NCBI GenBank assembly: GCA_964348665.1
Contig: CAYGDP010000020.1
Span: 8,359 to 72,358, forward strand
Direction of reading: 5' to 3'
Source: CAYGDP01 sp964348665
GTDB lineage: Bacteria > Verrucomicrobiota > Verrucomicrobiia > Palsa-1439 > CAYGDP01
DNA: 64,000 bases
Shown: piece after piece, positions 7,362-14,717 of the stretch
Numbering within the stretch: position 1 is the stretch's first letter
Layout of the letters: each line of letters begins with the position of its first letter
The notes under the pieces: model-generated
Told to the model about the DNA's origin: nothing
Seen by the model: only the letters and a program-made list of their open reading frames with translations
Databases searched by the model: none
Translations under genes and position numbers: made by a program

Positions 7362-8867
7362 ATGAAAACGAAACACACTCTAACCGCGGCGGCGCTGTTC
7401 GGCTGGGCAGCAGTGGCGGTTTTCAGCGAAGAAATAACCGAGGCGCAGCGAAAGAAGATCGAGCAGAAGCTTGCGGGCACCTATAACCCGTTGAGCTTTT
7501 ACGACGGGAAATTGATATTCGACGTTCAAGACCGTTTGCGCTTCGAGTACCGCGAGAACAACTTTGATTTTAACGACGCGACCGATCATGTCACCGATGA
7601 CGCGTGGCTGCTCCAGCGATTTCGTGTGGGCGCACTCTATAAACCAACGGGCTGGCTGAAGTTTTACGCGCAAGCGCAGGACTCGCGCGAACTCGATTCA
7701 GATCGCCCGGACGTGCCGTTTGTGGTTGCCTCGGAGGGCAACGATACGTTCGACTTGCGGCAGGCTTGGGTCGAGATCGGGGATTTGAAGCAGTTTCCGC
7801 TAACGCTGAAGCTCGGCCGCCAGGAATTGATCTATGGGGATGAACGACTAATTGGCGCATTCGATTGGAACAATCTCGCTCGCACGTTCGACGCGGTGAA
7901 GATCCACTTCGAGCCGAAGGGAAAAAAGTTCTGGGTGGATGCGTTCTACGCGAACGTGGTCACGATGGCGCAAAACACGCAGACTGACAATTGTCGCTGG
8001 CAGTTCAATGAATCCAACACGCGCGACGATTTCCTAGGTGTGTACGCGAGCACAACGCTGCTCCCCTTGCAGACCACAGAAGCGTATTTGCTCTACCGCG
8101 GCAAGGAAGGCAACGCGCCGTTTTATTCGAGCACGACCACAACGCCAGCGTTTGGCAATGCGCCCGCGTATGATATTGACCAGGAAATCTGGACCCTCGG
8201 CGCGCGCGTGAAATCCACACCGGGCAAACTAAACGGGTTCGATTATGAGTTTGAGGGCGCCTATCAGTTCGGCAAAGCTGACGGCCAGAGTGCGGGCGCG
8301 TATCCTGGACCAAGCTCTTTGGATCATGAAGCTTTCGCGCTCCACTTGGGCGGTGGTTACACTTTTGCAAATGTTTGGAGCAAACCGCGCATCGGTATCG
8401 AGTATAACCTTGCATCGGGCGACACCAATCCGACGGATGGCAAAAATGAATCGTTCCTGAACCTCTTTCACACGAATCACAAGTTCTACGGCTACATGGA
8501 CGTGTTCGCGTGGAAGAACCTGCACAACCCTGCCATCCAACTGAAGTTTACGCCGTACCAGGATTCGCTTCAACCATTCAAAGCGCTAACCGTGCAGCTC
8601 GATTATCACCTGTTCTGGCTTTTCACCAATGAAGACGCGTGGTACCGGGCAAACGCCATCACCCGCGTTCGTCCCCTTAATGCCGCGGCGAACAACGCCA
8701 ACCGTAACGCGGGGAGTGAGTTTGATCTCACGGTGGGTTATGCGCCAACAAAGTGGCTCAAATTCCTCGCTGGCTACAGCCATTATTTTGCCGGCGACTA
8801 TCTTACCGATACAGGGGCCGCGGATGACGCTGATTTCGTATACGTGCAAACGATTATCCAGTTCTAA
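7362..8867 (+). CDS. Outer-membrane beta-barrel porin (alginate-export-like family)
   Basis: The protein of 501 residues has a signal peptide (MKTKHTLTAAALFGWAAVAV, cleavage near residue 22), alternating amphipathic strands throughout, motifs such as LKLGRQELIYGDERLIG and a C-terminal phenylalanine (QTIIQF) expected for BAM recognition. The sequence style matches the AlgE/PF13372 group. Its position at the head of the nitrate transport genes suggests a channel for nitrate or nitrite. That substrate is inferred from context only. Confidence 0.85.
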   Translation: MKTKHTLTAAALFGWAAVAVFSEEITEAQRKKIEQKLAGTYNPLSFYDGKLIFDVQDRLRFEYRENNFDFNDATDHVTDDAWLLQRFRVGALYKPTGWLKFYAQAQDSRELDSDRPDVPFVVASEGNDTFDLRQAWVEIGDLKQFPLTLKLGRQELIYGDERLIGAFDWNNLARTFDAVKIHFEPKGKKFWVDAFYANVVTMAQNTQTDNCRWQFNESNTRDDFLGVYASTTLLPLQTTEAYLLYRGKEGNAPFYSSTTTTPAFGNAPAYDIDQEIWTLGARVKSTPGKLNGFDYEFEGAYQFGKADGQSAGAYPGPSSLDHEAFALHLGGGYTFANVWSKPRIGIEYNLASGDTNPTDGKNESFLNLFHTNHKFYGYMDVFAWKNLHNPAIQLKFTPYQDSLQPFKALTVQLDYHLFWLFTNEDAWYRANAITRVRPLNAAANNANRNAGSEFDLTVGYAPTKWLKFLAGYSHYFAGDYLTDTGAADDADFVYVQTIIQF

Positions 8868-8888
8868 CGCAATACTGAAGGAAACCAA

Positions 8889-9152
8889 ATGAACTTCGTT
8901 GAACCTGGAAAAGTGACGATGACAGTGACCTACATGGATGGAAAAGTACGCGAATTCGATTTTACGCCGCTGCCAGACGTATCGAATCAGACCGCGCGGC
9001 TCGACTCGATTCTTGGCGCACCCAACTTGGTGTTGGAACTGGAAAATCGACTCATGGTCATTCCGATGGAGAATGTCCGCAGCCTGGAATTCAGTCCCCT
9101 GCCCTGTAAATTGCCCTCTCGCGCATTACGCGTTGCGCGTGAGGCGGCCTAA
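8889..9152 (+). CDS. Small conserved-looking protein in the nitrate operon
   Basis: An 87-residue soluble protein, not recognised. It is mostly beta-strand in appearance (KVTMTVTYMDGKVREFDFTP and LVLELENRLMVIPMENV), with no signal peptide, cysteines or membrane segment. It sits 21 bases after the porin, has GAAGGAAACC upstream of its ATG, and precedes nrtA by 26 bases, so it is almost certainly cotranscribed. A role as a small regulatory or sensing partner is possible but unsupported. Confidence 0.7.
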   Translation: MNFVEPGKVTMTVTYMDGKVREFDFTPLPDVSNQTARLDSILGAPNLVLELENRLMVIPMENVRSLEFSPLPCKLPSRALRVAREAA

Positions 9153-9178
9153 ACAACGATCAACCAAAAAGGAAACCA

Positions 9179-10447
9179 ATGAATACAAGCAAACTCAAGC
9201 TCACACGACGGTCGTTTCTGAAAAACTCGACCAAAGCAGTCGGAATCACCGCGCTGCTATCGGGACTACCCTCCCGATGGGTTGGTGGCGCGTATGCGGC
9301 GGATGCACCCGAGACACACGACCTCAGTTTCGGCATCATCGCGCTCACCGACAACTCTCCCATCGTCATTGCGCATGAGAAGGGGTTTTTCAAGAAATAC
9401 GGAATCCGGTCCACAGTCGCCAAACAAGCAAGCTGGGCGGCTATTCGCGATGCGCTCACCAACGATGACATTCAAGCCACTCACATGCTCATCGGGATGC
9501 CAATCGCCTCAACGATGGGGCTTCTCGGTTCGCCAAAGAAACCGATGGTGATACCATGGCTCATCAACCGGAATGGCCAGTCCATCAGCCTGAAGGCTGG
9601 GCTGAAAGGGAAGGTCACGGATGATCCCAAGGCGCTCAAACCATTCGTGGATGAGGCTAAAGCCAAAGGGAATCCAATGATTTTCGCAATGACGTTTCCA
9701 CCTGGCACCCATGCCCTTTGGATGCGCTATTATCTCGGCGCCGGCGGCATCAATCCCGACAAAGACATTGCGCTGATCACGATCCCACCCCCCCAGATGG
9801 TTGTAAACATGAAGGTGGGGAAGATGGATGGTTTCTGCGTCGGCGAACCCTGGAATGCACGCCTCGTTGCCGATGGCATCGGATTTACATCCGTCAACAC
9901 GCAAGACATGTGGAAAGATCACCCGGAAAAGGTCTGCGCCTTCACCGCTGAGTTTGCCGACAAAAATCCGAAAACGATAAAAGCAGTCCTTAAGGCGTTG
10001 CATGAGGCGAGCGTATGGCTCGACAACATGGAGAATCGCCCCGAGCAATGCGAGATCGTTTCGCGCCCGACCTATATCAATTGTCCGAAGGACATTCTGC
10101 TGGGCCGCATGCTGGGTAAATACGACTTCGGCGACGGCCGCAAAAAAGAAGATCCTAACTACATGATCTTCCACCAGCGTAATTGCAATTATCCACAACT
10201 CAAATATGCCGTTTGGTTCCTGTCCCAGTATCGGCGATGGGGTTTTGTGGACGGTTCTGTGGATTACATGGGCATCGCCAAAAAAGTGATGCGGACCGAT
10301 CTTTACGAAGAGGCAATGAAAGAGATCGGCTACGCCCATGGCGGGCCGAACAGCGATCCCGAAACATTGTTTGATGGCATCACGTTCGATCCTGCCAAAC
10401 CCGAAGAATACGCCAAGGGCTTCGCCGTGAACAACTTGAAAGGATAA
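9179..10447 (+). CDS. nrtA: Nitrate/nitrite ABC transporter substrate-binding protein
   Basis: This is a 422-residue periplasmic binding protein of the NrtA/CmpA type with a Tat signal (TRRSFLKNSTKAVGITAL, cleavage near AYAAD). The mature part shows LSFGIIALTDNSPIVIAHEKG, MRYYLGAGGINPDKDI and VGEPWNARLVADG, which are typical NrtA segments. AAAGGAAACC precedes the ATG. It is the capture component for the adjacent permease and ATPases. Nitrate is the best guess because of the surrounding NirB, NasA and NarK genes; related proteins bind bicarbonate or cyanate. Confidence 0.93.
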   Translation: MNTSKLKLTRRSFLKNSTKAVGITALLSGLPSRWVGGAYAADAPETHDLSFGIIALTDNSPIVIAHEKGFFKKYGIRSTVAKQASWAAIRDALTNDDIQATHMLIGMPIASTMGLLGSPKKPMVIPWLINRNGQSISLKAGLKGKVTDDPKALKPFVDEAKAKGNPMIFAMTFPPGTHALWMRYYLGAGGINPDKDIALITIPPPQMVVNMKVGKMDGFCVGEPWNARLVADGIGFTSVNTQDMWKDHPEKVCAFTAEFADKNPKTIKAVLKALHEASVWLDNMENRPEQCEIVSRPTYINCPKDILLGRMLGKYDFGDGRKKEDPNYMIFHQRNCNYPQLKYAVWFLSQYRRWGFVDGSVDYMGIAKKVMRTDLYEEAMKEIGYAHGGPNSDPETLFDGITFDPAKPEEYAKGFAVNNLKG

Positions 10448-10723
10448 ATGCCAGTAATCGTAATGACCAAAACTTACCTTTGGCGAGAGGCTCTCGCGCA
10501 AAGTGTCGTCTGGCGCAAAGCCCTAAAGTTCGGTCTTACTGCGGGCATTTTGCAGGCGGCGATGAATCAAGGGAATGCTTGGTGGCAAGGCGCTTTTACC
10601 GCAGAGGTCGTCATCAAGAGCATCCTCTCGCCGCTGGTTGGTTTGGCGGTGGGCTTGCTGGCCGCGGGGGCGACGTATGTGGAAAACCAAATGAAGAAAG
10701 GAACTGACCATGTCAAAGTTTAA
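10448..10723 (+). CDS. Small membrane protein between nrtA and nrtB
   Basis: A 91-residue protein starting directly after the nrtA stop (TAA-ATG) and overlapping nrtB by 14 bases, so expression must be coupled to both. It has two hydrophobic stretches, around residues 28-42 and 52-78 (LSPLVGLAVGLLAAGATYV). It is not a known NrtB part. It may be an accessory membrane subunit or assembly factor of the transporter; that is inferred from position alone. Confidence 0.65.
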   Translation: MPVIVMTKTYLWREALAQSVVWRKALKFGLTAGILQAAMNQGNAWWQGAFTAEVVIKSILSPLVGLAVGLLAAGATYVENQMKKGTDHVKV

Positions 10724-11486
10724 GCTCGACTGGTTTATTTTGCCGATGATCGGCATCGCTAGTGTGCTCATCGTTTGGGCAATCTTAAGCACTCGCACGG
10801 GAACAAATCTCCCCTCGCCAACCAAGACTTGGCAAGCGAGCAAAGAATACGTTGTAAAGCCGTTCGAGAAACGCGGCGAGTTGGATCAGGGCATCCTGCG
10901 ATTTACGTGGTATTCATTGGTGCGCGTCGCGCAAGGCTATACCCTAGCGCTGCTGATCGGCACCCCCATTGGTTTTCTGCTCGGGCTCTCGACGACGTTC
11001 ACCAAAAGCTTCGATCCCGTGATTCAAATTCTGCGCCCTGTCTCACCGCTGGCATGGTTGCCACTCGGCTTGGTGTTATTCCAGAAGTCCCAACCCGCCG
11101 CGATTTTTACCATCGCGATCTGCGCCATGTGGCCAACGGTGCTCAATACCGCCGCGGGTGTGCGCGCCATTCCGCAAGACTATTGGAACGTCGCCAAGGT
11201 CCTGAAACTCTCGCGCACGAAAATGCTCTTCAAAGTCCTCATCCCCGCCAGCCTGCCGCATATGTTCACCGGCTTCCGGCTGAGCCTCGGTATCGCTTGG
11301 CTCGTGATCGTCGCCGCCGAGATGCTCACGGGCGCGCCAGGCGTCGGCGGTTTTCTCTGGCAGGAATACAACGCGCTCATCTATGAACACATCATCCTCG
11401 CCATCATTACCATCGGCGTGGTTGGGTACTTGCTCGACCGTCTCATGTTGCTGGGTGAGAAACGAATTGGAGCGCTGCTCGCGTGA
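10710..11486 (+). CDS. nrtB: Nitrate ABC transporter permease
   Basis: This is an inner-membrane permease of the BPD_transp_1 family, 258 residues, with about six hydrophobic helices. The EAA loop for ATPase contact is seen in YWNVAKVLKLSRTKMLFKVL followed by IPASLPHMFTGFRLSLG, which matches NrtB/SsuC. It overlaps the preceding small gene. It probably forms the homodimeric channel with the two downstream ATPases. Confidence 0.93.
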   Translation: MSKFKLDWFILPMIGIASVLIVWAILSTRTGTNLPSPTKTWQASKEYVVKPFEKRGELDQGILRFTWYSLVRVAQGYTLALLIGTPIGFLLGLSTTFTKSFDPVIQILRPVSPLAWLPLGLVLFQKSQPAAIFTIAICAMWPTVLNTAAGVRAIPQDYWNVAKVLKLSRTKMLFKVLIPASLPHMFTGFRLSLGIAWLVIVAAEMLTGAPGVGGFLWQEYNALIYEHIILAIITIGVVGYLLDRLMLLGEKRIGALLA

Positions 11487-11506
11487 TCAATTCACAATTA
11501 TTTCAT

Positions 11507-11553
11507 GCACCGATTGAACGATAAAACGATTCAACCATTAAACGCATTTACCA
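11507..11553. repeat. Family A repeat upstream of the first nitrate ATPase gene
   Basis: ATTGAACGATAAAACGATTC followed by AACCATTAAACG fills the nrtB-nrtC spacer. If translated upstream of the ATPase it would add RLNDKTIQPLN, the same peptide theme seen inside garK and the giant fusion. Confidence 0.6.
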
Positions 11554-11555
11554 TT

Positions 11556-12395
11556 ATGCCTTTCCTCGAACTCAGACACGTTAGCAAACGCTTCGGCGCG
11601 CACGAGGTCCTGCGCGACATCAATCTCACGATGAACGAAGACGAATTCGTCTGTATCGTTGGTTACTCTGGCGCGGGCAAAACAACCCTCATCAACATGA
11701 TCACGGGGCTGATCGAACCTGACGAAGGAGAAATCCTTCTCAACAGCCAGCCTATCAAAGGCACTTCGCTCGATCGGGCATTGATTTTCCAAAATTACTC
11801 GCTCCTTCCGTGGTTGAGCGCGCTGCGCAATGTTGAGCTTGCCGTCGGCCAATCCATGAATGGCGCGGGTCGCGCCGAAATTACGGCGCGAGCAACCCAG
11901 TATCTTCGCATGGTGAAGCTCGGCGATGCGTTGCACAAGCGGCCGGGAGAATTGTCGGGCGGAATGCGACAACGCGTCTCACTCGCGCGCGGGTTGGCGA
12001 TGGAACCCAAGATCCTCCTGTTGGACGAACCCCTGGGCGCCTTGGACGCGCTGACCCGCGCCGAACTTCAAGATGAATTCGCGCGCATTCAGGCGCACGA
12101 AAAGCGGACGTTGCTGATGATCACTAACGACGTGGATGAAGCGATCATTCTAGCCGATCGTATTATTCCGCTCTCTGCCGGCCCCGCCGCCACGCTGGGC
12201 GAGCCAATCGCCGTCTCTGTCACGCGCCCACGCGACCGCAAAAAACTCAATTTCGACCCCGACTACCGGCACGACCGGAAAACCGTGCTCCATTACTTGC
12301 TCACGCATGGCCGTCGGGACGTTGTAACCGCAGAGGAAAATAATGCGAAATCTGCCACTCCTGAATCCGCCGCCATGAAGGAGGTTGCCTTATGA
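11556..12395 (+). CDS. nrtC: Nitrate ABC transporter ATPase (first of two)
   Basis: ATP-binding subunit with Walker A GYSGAGKTTLIN, Q-loop QNYSLLPWLSA, signature LSGGMRQRVSLARG, Walker B ILLLDEPLGALD and a switch residue at TNDVDEA, where asparagine replaces the usual histidine. It lacks the C-terminal NrtA-like domain of cyanobacterial NrtC, so the symbol is by position. I start at ATG 11556; an upstream ATG at 11505 would only add repeat-encoded residues. It overlaps the next ATPase by ATGA. Confidence 0.88.
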   Translation: MPFLELRHVSKRFGAHEVLRDINLTMNEDEFVCIVGYSGAGKTTLINMITGLIEPDEGEILLNSQPIKGTSLDRALIFQNYSLLPWLSALRNVELAVGQSMNGAGRAEITARATQYLRMVKLGDALHKRPGELSGGMRQRVSLARGLAMEPKILLLDEPLGALDALTRAELQDEFARIQAHEKRTLLMITNDVDEAIILADRIIPLSAGPAATLGEPIAVSVTRPRDRKKLNFDPDYRHDRKTVLHYLLTHGRRDVVTAEENNAKSATPESAAMKEVAL

Positions 12396-13228
12396 GCAAC
12401 GAAATCTACGTCGAATTCAGTCGCGTGGAAAAAACGTTTCAAACGCCAAAAGGCGAATTCTGCGCGGTCAAAGATTTCAACCTCACCATCCCGCGAGGGC
12501 AATTCCTCTGCCTGATCGGCCATTCCGGTTGTGGAAAGAGCACGCTGCTTTCCATGCTCGCGGGTCTTCAAGACGTGACCGGCGGCGTAATGATCCTTGC
12601 AGGTAAAGAAGTCGTTGGCGCGGGTCCTGACCGTGGCGTTGTGTTTCAAGCACCCTGCCTGCTGCCGTGGTTTAGCGCACTCAAGAATGTCCAGCTCGGC
12701 GTGGACCAGGTTTATTCCGACCAATCGAGCAAAGAGCGGGAAGAGATCGCGCGCCAAACCCTCGACCGAGTCGGCCTCGGCAAGGATGCAGACAAAATGC
12801 CCAGTGAGCTTTCGCAAGGAATGCGCCAGAGGGTCGGCATTGCACGTGCGTTCGCGCTGAAACCGAAGATGCTTCTGCTCGATGAACCGTTCGGGATGCT
12901 GGATGGCATCACAAGGATCCAATTGCAGCAAGAACTGGTGCGGCTCTGGGAGCAGGACAAGACCACCGTTCTCATGGTCACGCACGATGTTGACGAGGCT
13001 GTTTTCCTCTCGGATCGTGTGGCGATGATGACCGACGGACCCGCCGGAACACTCGGCGGCATCTTGGAGATTGATCTTCCGCGACCCCGCAACCGGGAGG
13101 CATTGCTCGAAGACCCGCATTTTTATGACTTGAGAGGGTTGATAGTTGATTTCCTCGAAACCCATTCCAAACACTGCCAGGAGGTAAACAGCCCGAAGAA
13201 CGATTCGGTAACTTCATTGATCGGATGA
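12392..13228 (+). CDS. nrtD: Nitrate ABC transporter ATPase (second of two)
   Basis: A second ABC ATPase of 278 residues with Walker A GHSGCGKSTLLS, Q-loop QAPCLLPWFSA, signature LSQGMRQRVGIARA, Walker B LLLDEPFGMLD and the usual switch histidine in VTHDVDEA. It pairs with the upstream ATPase, probably as a heterodimer in which this subunit has the intact switch. The start overlaps the previous stop (ATGA), implying coupled translation and near 1:1 synthesis. Confidence 0.9.
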   Translation: MSNEIYVEFSRVEKTFQTPKGEFCAVKDFNLTIPRGQFLCLIGHSGCGKSTLLSMLAGLQDVTGGVMILAGKEVVGAGPDRGVVFQAPCLLPWFSALKNVQLGVDQVYSDQSSKEREEIARQTLDRVGLGKDADKMPSELSQGMRQRVGIARAFALKPKMLLLDEPFGMLDGITRIQLQQELVRLWEQDKTTVLMVTHDVDEAVFLSDRVAMMTDGPAGTLGGILEIDLPRPRNREALLEDPHFYDLRGLIVDFLETHSKHCQEVNSPKNDSVTSLIG

Positions 13229-13457
13229 AGAGATTAAATGCAGTATTTGTTGAAAAATGGTCACGATGGCTAGGGTGAGTATACTGTCTGTCGAGCAATC
13301 GGACTGTAATCTGTTCTGCGTGCGGTCGGAAGTCGAAACCACCGGCGGCTTTACTGCGCTTTCGAGGGAGAGACATGATGCTTTCTGATGGCAATGATGA
13401 ATTATTAGATTCCTCGATACGCGTCTAAAGGCATTGCGATTGCTTTCTATTTCGGTC

Positions 13458-14705
13458 ATGACAACCGACAAATCCTTCTGGAAGGCGGGGCATGTACCGA
13501 CTCTGTTGAGTTCGTTCCTGTATTTTGACATGAGCTTCATGATTTGGGTGTTGCTTGGCGCGCTCGGCAATTATATCGCGGGCGATCTGGGGCTGTCGCC
13601 TACCCAAAAGGGATTAATGACCGCCCTACCGCTGCTTGGGGGTGCAGCGTTGCGGCTTGTGTTGGGCGCGTTAACCGATACGATTGGCGGACGCAAAACG
13701 GGGTTGATCGGCATGGGATTGACAGTCATTCCGCTGTTCCTAGGATGGCTGTGGGCCGAGTGGCTGTCGCAAATCTATCTCATCGGTTTATTACTCGGTG
13801 TTGCAGGAGCAAGTTTTGCCGTGGCGTTACCGTTGGCAAGCCGCTGGTATCCCGCCGAACACAAGGGATTGGCGATGGGAATCGCGGGCGCTGGAAATTC
13901 TGGCACGGTACTGGCAACTCTTTTTGCCCCACGGCTGGCGGAAGCGTTCGGGTGGCACGCCGTCTTTGGGCTAGCCATCATTCCACTGCTTGTGGCGATT
14001 GTTGTTTTTGCGTTGTTTGCCAAAGACGCACCGAACTCGCTCAAGAAAAACGAGATGGCCGAGTACACCGCCGTCCTCAAAGTCGGCGATATGTACACTT
14101 TTTGTTTTCTGTACGCTGTTACGTTTGGCGGATTCGTGGGATTGGCGAGTTTCCTCTCAATTTTTCTGAGGGACGAATACGGTATTTCAAAAGTCGCCGC
14201 CGGCGATCTGACAACACTCTGCGTCGTTGCGGGAAGCTTTCTGCGTCCCCTTGGCGGCTGGCTCTCCGACAAGATCGGAGGGTTGCGTATGCTGATGATA
14301 ATGTATGGCGCCGTGACAATCGTGTTTCTCTGCGTCGCACAACTGCCCACACTGGGCATCGCGGTTGCGCTGTTCTTTGTGGCAATGGGCTGTCTTGGCA
14401 TGGGCAACGGCGCCGTCTTTCAACTCGTGCCGCAACGATTCACCGGACACGTCGGTGTGGCGACGGGTATCATCGGCGCGGCGGGCGGGGTGGGCGGATT
14501 TTTTCTACCGACTCTGCTCGGCTGGTTCAAGCAAACATCAGGAACATATGCGACAGGACTACTGGCATTCGCAGTGGTCACAGGAGCAGCGCTGATCGCC
14601 TTACTGCTCGCACAGCGGCAGTGGGTCGGCAACTGGATCGCCAAAGGAGGTCGCGCGATGCAACCCGCGTCGGTTTCCGTGGGCACGGAATCAAAGGCTT
14701 CGTAG
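13458..14705 (+). CDS. narK: Nitrate/nitrite transporter, MFS family (NarK/NasA type)
   Basis: A 12-helix major facilitator of about 415 residues. It shows the NNP signature elements: RLVLGALTDTIGGRKTGLIG, SRWYPAEHKGLAMGIAGAGN, and the second-half GGWLSDKIGGLRM and GMGNGAVFQLVPQRF. These glycine-rich nitrate signatures identify the NNP subgroup. I choose ATG 13458 over a TTG at 13434. It is a second uptake or nitrite export route beside the ABC transporter. The 229-base spacer before it may hold its own promoter. Confidence 0.92.
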   Translation: MTTDKSFWKAGHVPTLLSSFLYFDMSFMIWVLLGALGNYIAGDLGLSPTQKGLMTALPLLGGAALRLVLGALTDTIGGRKTGLIGMGLTVIPLFLGWLWAEWLSQIYLIGLLLGVAGASFAVALPLASRWYPAEHKGLAMGIAGAGNSGTVLATLFAPRLAEAFGWHAVFGLAIIPLLVAIVVFALFAKDAPNSLKKNEMAEYTAVLKVGDMYTFCFLYAVTFGGFVGLASFLSIFLRDEYGISKVAAGDLTTLCVVAGSFLRPLGGWLSDKIGGLRMLMIMYGAVTIVFLCVAQLPTLGIAVALFFVAMGCLGMGNGAVFQLVPQRFTGHVGVATGIIGAAGGVGGFFLPTLLGWFKQTSGTYATGLLAFAVVTGAALIALLLAQRQWVGNWIAKGGRAMQPASVSVGTESKAS

Positions 14706-14717
14706 GAGACAACGATC

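Noticed and set aside
7298..7486. A 62-codon frame before and over the porin start
   Set aside because: It overlaps the porin signal peptide in another frame and has no homology or ribosome-binding site.
11505..11555. A longer N-terminus for the first nitrate ATPase
   Set aside because: The added residues (RLNDKTIQPLN) are coded by a family A repeat and ABC homology begins after ATG 11556.
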